Source: Datnioides undecimradiatus (lineage: Eukaryota > Chordata > Actinopteri > Lobotiformes > Datnioididae). Taken from it: 64,000 nt of DNA. The stretch's first letter is position 1; the number at the start of each line of letters is the position of its first letter. The notes beneath the pieces were generated by a model that was not told where the DNA came from, made no database searches, and saw only the letters and a list, made by a program, of their open reading frames with translations. The position numbers were made by a program, and so were the translations under genes. The DNA lies in assembly GCA_008933995.1 (NCBI GenBank), contig WARS01000010.1, positions 13,670,996 through 13,734,995 of the forward strand. The letters run 5' to 3'. Of the stretch, positions 38,725-50,262 are shown piece by piece.

Positions 38725-39651
38725 CCGCATGCACCAGTCTGCCTGACGGCCCCCAGCTAGCTCCTCACCAGAGTATGAGTTTCACACGCATTTCATTTCC
38801 TGCAGTCAGCATCAATTCAGAACCTCCGAGGAATTAACTCTATCTACCTGCTTGTCGGTTTCTCCTGTCGCTCCAGGTGCGCACACACCAACACACACGT
38901 GCCCGCTCGCACACTTATGCACTCGCACACATTTTTCTTTGAAGGTGTTCAGTCTCCCCAGTCAGTCTGTGGGGAAGATAAGGCTGCGCGCTGGAGAAAA
39001 GAGAAGTCACAGTGATGGATGGTCTGCACAGTTGCCACACAATGTTATACTATTAATGCATTATTGATTAATATCTGTCACTGACCTCCCACTATATAAG
39101 TATCCTCGCACGTTCCTGCCCAGCACCACATCTCAATGCTATCATTAGCAACTGACACTAATTTGGCCCTGGAGGGGCCCGTGGTGTTAAAAATAGTTCC
39201 ACCAATGAAGGAGCTGGCTGCTGTCAGTGTTTGTAAGTCAGAGCTGCTAACACAGCTGAAAATATTGATTTCAAATATTGATTTTATTTTGTAGTACAAT
39301 GTGTATTTTAAAATAGTTTATATAATTATGAATTATATGTTATATTAATTATGAATATTTGAAACCATTTATAAACCAGTTATAAGGGTGACTATTCTAA
39401 CCACAATGCAACTTGACTCGACCGTTTGGTTTTGAGATGTTTGAGTGTCTTATGCTTGTGCTAATGTGGTCTGAAGTGTTTCTCCTCAAGCAGAGATAAG
39501 AAACGAGCTGCAGAGAGTCTGCTCAGCTCACGTCCCTCTTACTTCTAACTTCTTCTGCACCGAGGGACAACGACTCAAGTGACATCACTTGAGGTTGTTT
39601 ACCAGACCTCACACTGTTTCCTCTGGAGACACAAAAGCCTTAATATAGCGC
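38721..39651. other. Unannotated non-coding DNA
   Basis: Contains an irregular CA-rich patch at about 38880-38932. The block at 39090-39250 is complex and repeat-free. No gene is supported. Confidence 0.5.
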
Positions 39652-39675
39652 TTTTTTTTTTTTTTTTTTTTTTTT
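39652..39675. repeat. Poly(T) tract
   Basis: Twenty-four T in a row, directly preceded by aatatagcgc, the tail motif of the tRNA-SINE family seen at 6549-6803. It could mark the A-tail of a minus-strand retroposon, but no body can be recognised on its right. Confidence 0.85.
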
Positions 39676-41934
39676 ACAGATTCATCACTACATTGATTTA
39701 CATATAAATACATTTAAACATACATAGCAATAAATTAACAGAGGGCACCCACAAGCAGCAGCAGGTCGATAGAATACATACAGCAGAGAGTAGTTAGAGG
39801 AGGACTAGATCACCCTGCCTGACAGGTCCAACCCACTCTGTCTCTGTTCCATGCTGTCAAAAACCATCAAACACTATCCTCGCTTCTCCTCTGACTGGAG
39901 GGAGAACAGTGAAAGACAAGCTGGAGAACTGGTTTCCCCATTTTAACATAAGATAAGCTATAGCAAAGCAGCATCATTGACCAATAAATAATGTTTGGTC
40001 ACTTTACCTAACTAATAACTAAAAACACACTTAAATGATTCTCTAAAACACCTTTACAACTCTGTTAATGAAATTATGAATTTATGTGTGCAGGACATGG
40101 AAGGCAGCAAAACAAGCGCTTATCTAAACTCACATCCAGATTTGTTAATTGAAGTGTTTGCTGCAATAGCAAACAAACCGCTGCACCCCCCAGGTACACC
40201 TGTGACTTGGATCCTGATCAGTGCCAAAATTCAGGTCCAGGAACAAACCCCCAGAGTGTGGGGAGTGCCGTGGACACAAACAGGTGACAGTTGGGCACAG
40301 AAAGTTATGGTAGTTAAGTTCTTGTGGTGGAAAAGAGTTGTTATTGTTTCTCCTCACATCCACATCAGCAGAGATAGGCAGAAATCTATGAAAAATGTGC
40401 TATTATAAATGATATTTAATCTTCAATAATCTCAATAAAATGTTAAATATTGTTATTAGAAAATGTATTTAATTACAAGAAATTAGAAATTTGGCTCTGA
40501 CCTTAAAATGCACAGCTGTTGATCAGATGAACTGTTGGAGGCTTTACATCTACACAGGCTCTGTATGCATACTCCACTGTTGGCATCTCCTGATCAAGGT
40601 AGGAGCTTGATTATTTGTTTGTGACTTCATGAGGAACTTTATTGTTCAAAGTCTGGAAAATCATCATCTGCGTCACTACTCGTAAATTTAAATGAACACA
40701 ATTAGGAACAGATGTGAGGACAAAAAACAGATTCTCAATATACATGCAATTATAGAAAACAATTTATTATGAACAGACAGTTTAGTTGGAGATTGAGGCG
40801 AAGATATGGGTCACCGATCGCTGATGCGGGTGGTTACTCAAAGCATGTGCTGGAGTTTCTTTTACTGTATTGGCTGCACACACTGGCTTCAGCAGGGTTT
40901 CATGGACTAAAATATTTAGATTTTATAGTGATGGTGGGTTTAAAGGGGGCTACAGCGACTGACGTAGCAAAACTGCCAATGGTAGGAACCATCTAGGACA
41001 TGGTCGGTTTACCAGAGGCCCAACGGGCCCTGGTCTTACGTCACAGCCTCTGTGAAGTGACTGCCATTGAGGCTTCTAATTCAAATTGAAAGTGCTAAAA
41101 GTCCCTCTGAAAAGAGGAATAGCCAACACATTCACTCTGATGCTGGCACGAAAAAAGAAGTCATCAGGAACTCTTTCAATCCCCTCAGGTTTTCTGCTGA
41201 ATGTGTACATCGAGTACAGTTAACAAAATACAGACCCTATAAATGTTCTGAAAACACCTTTATGGTCTTTATAGTTTCCAGGGGCAGTGGTCCAAGTGCA
41301 GTGGTCGGAGACCTTTTAAAGTCTCTGCAAGGTGCATCATCTCACAACCCACAGGCCAAGGGTGTTGCAACACTATTTCTTTTTGACTAATGTTTCCCCA
41401 CATCAAACAAGGTGATACTTATATTAGCAATATCATTTTGTCAGATATATCAAACTCAGGCAAAGTAAACTGTTGAATTCAGATCAACACATTAAAAATG
41501 TCGTTAAACACGCAATTACGTCTCACCTGAGAATGGTGATGACAGCTCATGGCTGCAACATGTCATCATAGTGCAACATGCTATCAACAAGTGGGGTTTC
41601 CAGGTTGCAGTCAGGACAGCATGGTAAGATTTTCATCAAAGACAGGTTGATACATTGCAGCACTATAAACACCTGAGACAAAGGAACAAACACTGTATCG
41701 TGAAAGTGCAAGCGGCTCAAAACTAACTTTAAAAATGTGAAATAAAGTGAGGGCCATGGTAGCCCTCCAGAAACAATCTGGAAAATAAAAATTAATTAAT
41801 GTCCACAGAAGAATATTTTGATGATGTCTCAATGTCTCAAGCTTAATTGGCAGCACCATTCCAAAGTCAGTTTGAGCATGAATCAGCAATACGTTCTGTA
41901 ATTAGTGGGAATGCTGGGTCATTCGGTGTCACAG
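39676..41934. other. Unannotated non-coding DNA
   Basis: No supported gene. A short block near 41063-41088 (aggcttctaattcaaattga) resembles one at 53145-53172 (aggcctctaattcaaaattg), which hints at a shared old repeat. Confidence 0.45.
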
Positions 41935-42100
41935 GTGTAATGGGCTGTTCACTAATCAGACGGTTGGCAGGTTAATCCCTGGCCCCTCCAGGCTGCAGGT
42001 CGAAGCATCAATCTTTGATTCCTTCCTGATGTGCCATCGGTGTATGAATGCTGGCAGGTAGTGTGCAGCTCTTTGAGTAGTTGGATGCAAAGAACACTAC
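41935..42100 (+). mobile_element. Decayed tRNA-derived SINE copy
   Basis: ggttggcaggttaatccctg (B-box region), gcccctccaggctgcaggtc and gaagcatc follow the order seen in the family of 6549-6803. Then come gccatcggtgtatgaatg and a gctctttgagtagttgg tail block. The B-box core is changed and the terminus is missing, so the copy is old and presumably silent. Confidence 0.6.
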
Positions 42101-43984
42101 TTTTACCATGTTGTAGTTAGTATGTTAGTAAGGGATTTGGGTACAAGGTAAGAGCATGCAGCCATGCTAACCACTCAGTGAAGCTGTTAAGCCAGAAATC
42201 TATCAAACGGTTCAAATTGATACACATTAGAATGGATATTTTCACATTTCCATCAGCAAAAGCTTTGGAAGGTACCAGCAGAGCCGCTTCACTTAGTGTT
42301 TTATCGCATAGGTACTTTTAGGAACAGGTTTCAAAGGTTCTCTACCAAAAGTGTTTGGTAGTAATGTGTCACACAACTAGGTGCACATAATTTAGCTAGC
42401 ATGGTAAATGGTTCTTTAATTTGCAAGTAACACTTACTTTCTCATATTATCTCCCCAGATAATACAGCAAACAAATGGAAGGAATATACTGTAAGTCATT
42501 GCAAACTTGAGGCAAAATACAAAATGTCTCCCTCTTCCACGGGGTTTTATCTAACCTCTGTGACATAAATCTACATGGTATGGAGCCTGAGGACAGAGTG
42601 AGTTGCTGAATGTGATTGTAAATAAATTTGAAATAGAAAAAAAAGAGAGTAGGGGCGTGTTTACACCCTCAGCTCTCCCCGTATACTTGTAAACAACTTA
42701 ACAATTCAGAAGTGAACGGACCCATCGAAAGCCTGGACCCCACTCTGGGAGTTTCTGAGATAAGCAACGTCAACTCTGTCTTGGTGGCATGCACACCCAT
42801 ACACACCGTGTGTGTCTCTCCCCCAAAGTGCCATAAACACAACACAATACCACTTGATTTCTCCCTTTAGGAAAGAGGATAAATCAGTTGGTTTGAACCT
42901 GGCAGTGTTGGTCCAAGAGTTTTCCCTCTTGTCCTGTTCTACTTCCAGCTCACAGTCTGTGTTCATAATGGAAACTCAGGCTAGAATGTATTCTTTCTCT
43001 CTGCATGCTCAGACATCCAATGCTGATTCCGGGAAATGAAATGCCACCACTGAAGCAGCAAATTCTATAAAAAATGGAATTCCCTCAGATAGAAACTAAA
43101 GCATGTTCTGGGCTGACCTTTGACTTGAGGCACTTTGCTCTTTTCCTCGGAGTGAACTTTCAGTGTATTCAAATACTAAGAGGGAATCTTAAAATCAGTG
43201 CCTGCAGGTACTTTGGAAAGCAAAACAGTATAAATACTGTATTGTAGGCTTCACGCAAGAGTTCTTCACTAATGTGAGCACCTTAAGTGTTCATTTCCAC
43301 TTAGATTGCTTCATGAGAAATGACTTAGTTTTGTTGCACCAATTTAAAAACCATATGCACGAGGCAAAAACACCTTGCTGCCAACATAAACCCTACAGAA
43401 CATTTAAGGTACAACCATGTCTATTAGAAAAATAGGCTTATTACCTAAAAATCTGGATTCCTGAAATATGGTTTGGGGGGAATTTAATTGCTGCCTGGAT
43501 TATGTTCAGTGGCAAAAGATTTGCCAGATAAAGTCCTGTTAGTATGATCGACTATTAATTTAATGCAGACTGTCAATAGAGAAAAGCACTGGTGTTATTC
43601 AGTTTCTAGCTGCTGAGGCACTTTCCCAGTTAAAGTGGTTAAAATGAGCTATTAGTTAAATTAGTATTAAGCAGAGTGAGGAAAAGAGCTTTGAGTGTGA
43701 CTCCCGGCTCACCGGTCCAGTGGACACTGGCACACCGGCTGAACCGACAGCAGATCATCTGAGAAAAGTGTAGAAACTGGGGGTATGACTGCAGAAGTCT
43801 TGGTGAGACATTTGGGGTACAAAGCATTTGACTCTGACAGCAGAGGCTGGGTTCACATCCATGTACTGTTAATGCAGGTCTACACTGCCAGAACAATGGG
43901 CTAAGGGCAGGGTGTTAATGTAATGTATTTTCAGCATACTCACCATAATATGTAACTTCTTAGAATAGTTGTTATACAGCACAG
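42101..43984. other. Unannotated non-coding DNA
   Basis: No supported gene or recognised repeat. Confidence 0.5.
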
Positions 43985-44050
43985 TGTGGCTGCGGCTGAG
44001 GGAAATGTCATCAGTTTTGCAGGAACATAAACCAAATATTGGACAACAGT
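43985..44050 (-). repeat. Interspersed repeat fragment (family A)
   Basis: ggctgagggaaatgtcatca and gttttgcagg, then ataaaccaaatattgg, align on the minus strand with the stretch around 52440-52490, giving a short copy of the family at 27545-27690. Confidence 0.5.
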
Positions 44051-44171
44051 CGGTACAAAACCTTGTGCCAATCTATCTACTAAATATTGTGATATTTCAC
44101 TCGATTAGGGAAAGCTTTGACCTTCTAGGTGCACCAGGAGCAAAGTGACACTACATAAAATAATCACAACA

Positions 44172-44183
44172 ATCCATCCTATA
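44172..44183. repeat. Left target-site duplication of the V-SINE
   Basis: atccatcctata, identical to 44504-44515. Confidence 0.85.
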
Positions 44184-44503
44184 TCCTCACCTCACAGCAG
44201 GAAGGTCTCAGGTTCGATTCCCAACCAGGAACTTTTTATATTGAGTTTGCATGTTCTCTCAGTGTCTGCGTGGGTTCCCTCCAGGTGCTCCGGCTTCCTC
44301 CCACCACCCAAAAACATGCATGATAGGTGAACTGGGAACTCTGAATTGACCGTAGGAGTGAATGTGAGTGTGCATGAGTTTGTCTCTACGTGTCAGCCCA
44401 GCAGCCCAGCCCCTGCCTTCTGCCCCAATGACTGCTGGGACAGGCTCCAGCAACCCCCACAACCCCGAAAGGGGTAAAGCGGTTATAGAAAATGAATGGA
44501 TGG
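44184..44503 (+). mobile_element. V-SINE, 5'-truncated, flanked by a perfect 12-bp duplication
   Basis: The body contains cacctcacagcaggaaggtc and a B-box ggttcgattccc. The conserved central blocks tttgcatgttctctcagtgt, ctgcgtgggttccctccagg and tccggcttcctcccaccacc follow, then gaattgaccgtagg and gctgggacaggctccagc. The 3' end is aaagcggttatagaaaatga plus atgga units. This is the V-SINE layout: tRNA head, conserved centre, LINE-derived tail. The head lacks the A-box half, so the copy was truncated at the 5' end on insertion. Identical 12-bp flanks (atccatcctata) bracket it, which shows target-primed integration and suggests a fairly young insertion compared with the other SINEs here. Confidence 0.85.
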
Positions 44504-44515
44504 ATCCATCCTATA
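44504..44515. repeat. Right target-site duplication of the V-SINE
   Basis: atccatcctata, identical to 44172-44183. Confidence 0.85.
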
Positions 44516-47500
44516 GTTAGTTATTGAAACATTTCCCTTTCTTGTGCTTCAGGGTAGCATTTGACATGACCTTTTTAGAACCTTAACCACATGGTTTGAG
44601 TTGTCCAAACACATCTATGAAATGCCAGTCATGTTTTAGTGTTAGAAGCATATTTTGTTTGTGAAACATACAAGCCACGTCGGCAGTGAACAGCTTGCAC
44701 ACGGGTTAAATATAAAACCTTAATATGTCTTAATATGTATATCTCATGCGATGCGGTTCAATTTTTAGTCGCCACCTAATTTTTAAGTGGTCAAAGCTGT
44801 CAGTGTTACGATGCAATTAATTTTTACTGCGCCGCATTCTTATGAAAATACCTTGAAATAAACAGCTTTCTTCCTCGGGGATACTGAAAGGCAAGACATC
44901 AAAGGGGTGCGATCCGCTGAAGGTGAGCGCACGGCTTGCATTAAATAATACAGCTATAAAGATCAAAATTTAATGCATCTCCTACTCATCAAAACTCATT
45001 TGTGATTTAAAGCACTTCTCCAGGAATAAAAACAGCCTAATTTCAGAACGAAGATCATGCCCAGATTGCCTGAAAGAAGAGAGAGAGAGTGAGTTTGAAC
45101 TCTTTTTTTTTTTTTTTTTGGTGGCAGAACAAAGGTAAGATATTCTGAATCTATTTTAATGTCTCTTTGAAATAAATTAAGCCCATCAAATATGGGGGTT
45201 TATTGATGCAGAACTTTTTGCCCTCTAAATCAGTGCTTATTTGATCTTACATAAAGGAGTTATCTCCCTCGCACTGGCTCGGCTCGCACCATACAGAGAA
45301 TTTAACAAGTATATCAAACACATGAACCTCATCATCTCAACAGTTTCAGCTGTGCCGAGGCTATAATCCAATTAGCAAAGTCATGTTTGTAGATTATGCG
45401 CACTCTCTCCAGACTTTCAACCCATGTTAGTCTGCAAATACACGCAGCATGAAAGGAATATAGAGATAATATCAACACTCTCAAAATGTGATAGTTTGGC
45501 CCCACCAGTGCATCTCTATAAAACACTGTGGGGATGTTTAATTATTCAGGGAACACCATGTTCTAGTGTCGTCTTTTGGGTCAATCTGAAGTTAAAAACA
45601 GTTTTATAGACACAGTGCGGGGAACTGATCTTGTATTGTATTATATTACTGTCTCAAATGTAAGATGACATTGATTATAACACCACTTTCTAGCAAAAGA
45701 CCCTTTGAAGATAAAAAGCGATATCAGAGTATAAAACACTGACACAGAGGCAGATATAGAGATGCCATTAATCCAAAAATAAGATCCTCATCCTTGAAAG
45801 CCGAACCTTCCTTTGTAAAATTTTGGGGTACATTTAAATGAATCCAACATGAAACTAACTTTTGTGTAGCTTGTTCAAGCACGCAGCTGTCCGTTTAGTT
45901 CACAACACTGCTGCTAAGCTTAACATGTTTTGTTTTAGGGTCAGTCGGAAATATGAGAAAGATGAACCCAACTTTAACTACAACTCAAAGTGACATCAAT
46001 TGCCAACTGTTCAGGAAGAAAAATTAAACCCAGTTTCAGTTGACCATAGCATTGGGACTGGCCAAATCCCAAATACATCCAAGCACACATCTCCAGTACA
46101 TAATGTGTTACATAGACATTTTATTTATTCAGTTTGCTTCATAATCATCTCAGTGAAACATCCATTGTTGCCAGTGTGGCTCTTGCCAGCATCCTCTCTC
46201 TCAAAATAATAAACCACTGTGCAGTATTTCAGCATCTGAGAAGCTTTCAGATACCCAGATCTGTCAGTCAGCATGGATTTAGTCCACTGGATTATATATC
46301 ATGTTGTGCCATTACCTCGAACAACACCCACCGGTGCGTTGGATGTTTGTCAGAGCAAGGTCCTAGCATTGTGAAGGTCTTGGCCGCAAAGTAAAGAACA
46401 GAGCAGCGAATGAGACTTTCAAACCAATGATGAAGAACAATACAGGTTGTAATGCAACACATTTGTTTTTGTCAAGCCGGTGTGTTCCATTCACAAAGTG
46501 CCGGTTACTGTTAGCTTTACATTGTTTCCCATGAGTGTACATTTTCTAATTCATAATGTCTTGTTTTTAGTGATCCTGGTGAAACCCCCTCGTGGTCATG
46601 GGAGATGTTGGTACAGTGGACTTTCACCTTTTGTAGTGATATCGTCTCAGGTTTGATGATCGCACCAGTAGTATTTTTAATAAGGAGTTTACCTTGCATG
46701 TCATTTTTGTTATCCACTGATGCACGCTGCATACTAATGTGTCAGAACTCCTGCACCAAGATTTCAGTGACAGTAATTGCACAAACCAGCCTGTTACAAC
46801 ACTTTGACCCACACTTCGTGTTCGCTTTGGTTTTCTTGATGAAGACTTTCAGTTTCAGCATACTTCTAGCCTAACAGGTTGTTGTTACAGACACTCGTTG
46901 CCTGTGTGATATGCGCATTGCGGATTTCTATGCCCCTCGTCATGTCATTCAGTCACATGCAGGCATTTCAAAAGAATTCAATGCAGGGGAAGGCTGTTTG
47001 ATAATGGTGCACCAGGGAGCAGCGTGAGACAAATGACATGAAAACAGTGAAAAGCATACAGTTCATTTCCCCGTGTTTGTTCGCACCAGGCCGGGGTATA
47101 TGCAACATATTAAGACACCTGCTGAGTCAGTGCTGGAGGGTGGGGGGTCATAAATTATGGAATGAGACCTTGAAACACAGTGTGATGCATCTGAAAACAC
47201 CACGGCTAACAGCAGAGTATAAGGCAGGCGATGTGCATACTGATGACACAAACACTGTGTCGGTGACATGTACAACAAGCTGATGATACCTTTGAGTCAC
47301 TCCAACTAGACGCCCCATCACCTCAGACAGCGGAAACACAAAAATACATTTTAGGATAGAACGTGTTGCATTTGGTTATTTCCTCTCAAAGTTAGTTATT
47401 TTTGAATGTTGTGCAGTTTTACAAAGAGAGCATGTCAAGTTGAAAACACTACAGAGCTACCAAACACTGCTGCTGCCTGTTTTGTCTACGCCTTGCTCAC

Positions 47501-48310
47501 GATCTTTTCGCTCCATTCATCGATACAATAAAAGCTTCTGGCTAACACTCCATGTGCACTGAGGTCAACGTGTCTGTGGTGGGCCTTTATTATCAAATCC
47601 CTTTGGCCCCAACTCCACCTGGTATTAACCTGTTATCTGGAGGAAAGTAGCAGTGCAATCATTTGGTGGACATTGGGTCTTAGAAATTCGGGCTGAGAAA
47701 ACATTTCAGAAACATTCATATGTTCATATTTTCCATTTAAAATGCATTACAGAGCAAATTTTGCTGTCATGTTATGATTTTACAATTTGCAACATGTCAC
47801 ACACTATAATAATAACTGAATAGCATCTGATTGATTCAATCAAATGACCAGCTTCACCAAACTAATGTTTAAATGTTGTCCCTATTGAATTAACTGTCTT
47901 CTGCTGCAGATTTGTGGCGTCGCATGTTCACAACATGTCACTTTGAAACGTCCAGACAGCAACACAATTTCCTGGAGAAGCTGAATCTCCATTCGCTGAG
48001 CTGCTATTGTCATACATCACTGGCATTGTCTATTGCATGAGACTGCATTTAGTAATCACAAAATCCTGTCATCTATATTTTACTTAACTCAGCCCTGTCC
48101 AACTTTGTGCTGTTGCACATACATGGAACAAATTACAGGCGCTGTGTGCTTTTACACAAATCACCTACACAGGTCAGAGAACAGTTTGATGGAAGTTTAG
48201 TGGACAAAGCCATATGTGATGGGAATAATTCAGGTTTGATGATTTGCTGTCAGTACGGCTACACATGCACTATTGTGGTGTTAAAGCTACAATTCTACCA
48301 TTCTGCAGTG
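44516..48310. other. Non-coding DNA with a possible conserved block
   Basis: 44740-45080 is complex and without simple repeats (for example gaaaataccttgaaataaac and ggatactgaaaggcaagac) and could be conserved non-coding sequence. A T17 run lies at 45103-45119. No gene is supported in the rest; overlapping short open frames near 46000-47340 have no motifs. Confidence 0.45.
45103..45119. repeat. Poly(T) tract
   Basis: Seventeen T, just after a short GA-rich patch (45077-45090). Confidence 0.9.
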
Positions 48311-48344
48311 TCATTTGGCAGACGCTTTTCTCCAAAGCCACGTA
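48311..48344 (+). repeat. Fragment of a common fish repeat (class unassigned)
   Basis: tcatttggcagacgctttt and tccaaagccacgtac match the 'ggcagacgctttt(a/g)tccaaagcgac' block found in widespread teleost repeats as I remember them. The similarity ends at the following TA run. Confidence 0.5.
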
Positions 48345-48353
48345 CGTATAGAA

Positions 48354-48374
48354 ATATATATATATATATATATA
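48354..48374. repeat. (TA)n microsatellite
   Basis: About ten TA units adjoining the repeat fragment to its left. Confidence 0.95.
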
Positions 48375-48646
48375 AAGCTTCAGCGAGACCCTTCAAAGTA
48401 GGTCTCCAGCACTCAATTACAAACATGGGAGCTTGTTTAAGGGCTTTGTTGCTGTCACAAATGGACATGTTTTATCTGTCTGAAGTCTGAACCAGAGGGC
48501 ACTCATGTGAATCTGGAACATCGATGAGGTGTCCTTCCCAGCACTTCCAAGATTTCGCAATGCTTGTTCAAGACTCCCTCTCAGGTTTTAATATGGAGGA
48601 CATAAAAAATTATCCGATATGACTGTAGATGACAACATGTAATAAA

Positions 48647-48799
48647 ATCCCCAGCTCCTCCGGGCTGCATACTGAAGTGCACTGAGGTATCTGTATCAGT
48701 ATCTAGATGAATGGTTGTGAAAGGGTGAATGCTAACATGTCATATAAAGTGATTTGAGTGTTTAGACTAGAAAGGTGCTATATAAGTATGGTCCATTAA
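48647..48799 (+). mobile_element. Decayed tRNA-derived SINE copy, 5'-truncated
   Basis: Starts at atccccagctcctc, just past the B-box position, and runs through gcatactgaagtgcactgag to the tail ataaagtgatttgagtg, gactagaaaggtgctatata and ggtccatt. These are the same landmarks, in order, as in the minus-strand copy at 6549-6803. The tRNA promoter half is absent. Confidence 0.7.
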
Positions 48800-50047
48800 C
48801 TATTTCCGGCAAAAAAGACCCACCTCTTTGTGGAAAAGAATCTATAAATAGAAGACGGGCTTATTTTTAACGTTTGTTATGCAGATGCACTGCTTTCATG
48901 CCTGGTGGAGCCAGTTTGACCGATTAAAGTAGTGTTTCAGCAGCTGCTCTGCAAACAGTTTGCATGTGTTGTCAGTGCAGCTGGGGGGGGGTTAACACTG
49001 GCCTAGACTAGAAGAACTCCAGAGCTCCAGACTTAGAATCCAGACTTCAGGTAAGCTGTCTATGAATACACCTGAGCCCACATCCTTTTCAAAAGACCCA
49101 TTAGCAAGTTTTATTTTTAACGACACTTCTTTGTTCATAATTGCTGAACCACCGGAAGCATTTATGCGGTCAGTGAGAAAAAAACCCTGCTCTTACTTCC
49201 AACAGGAGCGAGACTGATATCCTCCACTGGAATCACATCATAAAGATTCCCAGATTCACTCTCAGGAAAGTCTGCCCTGTGAAAACCTCATTAGAGCTCT
49301 CCTTGGTCTATTCATCACTAACGCTGGGGCTGTTCCCTTAACTAGCAATTGTCAAGCGCATTTCCCATTCCCTCACTGTGCTCACTCACTAAGTGTTTGG
49401 TTCATCAGGTCTTGCGGTTGCGCAGCATTTGTATCTGAAAGGGGAAAAAAAGACTCAGGTAGGAGGTTGTTTGTCTTTTTCAAGTATATGTTCAGGAGTC
49501 AAGGCGACCATGAAATCTGTTTCATTAGCAGACCGCGTACCTTCTCCAGCTTCACGGTGCAAAGACATTGTTTCGGTAGCTTCACTGTGGTTTCTTTATT
49601 TAACTGTTCAAAGGTACACCACACATCATTTGGCATGTGACAGATATGCTGCATGTCTTAATAAAAACCTTTGAATACTTGCTAATACAGTTTGGATCTG
49701 CCTGCTCATCTGTATGTCTGTCTGTGCTAACATGCCTTGTCCCTCCTCTTTTGCGGCTTGCATGAGGTCACCGTCATCCTCAGTATGGCTCATCCACCCT
49801 AATTCAATTCTGCTGGTTTTATTAATTAGTTGATTAGTCAGTTAGCATGTGACAGTGAAGGAATATCATTTGATAGTGTTTTAAATGCCAGAATAACCCA
49901 GAAAATCTATGCAACACAATGTTACAAAAGAGAAGTTATCATGGTAAATAGAATTTAAGGAGTAATTCATTATTTTTAGTCCAAAATACTCTGATTTTCT
50001 CATTTCTATTCATTTTCTGCTAACATCAGATAATTTCATTTGCGCCT
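48800..50047. other. Unannotated non-coding DNA
   Basis: No supported gene. A G9 run lies near 48984-48992. Confidence 0.5.
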
Positions 50048-50262
50048 GTGCCCATAAAGTTGGAATAATTTTGTTTTCAGACGCATTCCTCTTTTTATTC
50101 CTATTTATACTCATCAGTAATCACTTTTAACCAGGTGCAATGGTGAGTTTTGAGAAGATATACACTTTATCTATCAAGAATAAATCACATTGTCACAATC
50201 ATTTCATGAGAAGAGTAAAAGAATATTTTATTCCTTATTCCTTCCATAACTTTATGGGCAAC
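50048..50262. mobile_element. MITE of about 215 bp with inverted ends
   Basis: The left end gtgcccataaagttggaata is mirrored by the right end taactttatgggcaac, whose reverse complement is gttgcccataaagtta. The interior (gcattcctctttttattcc, tgagttttgagaagatatac, tatctatcaagaataaatca) fits a short non-autonomous DNA transposon that I remember from several teleosts. It encodes nothing. Superfamily and exact target duplication were not settled. Confidence 0.7.
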
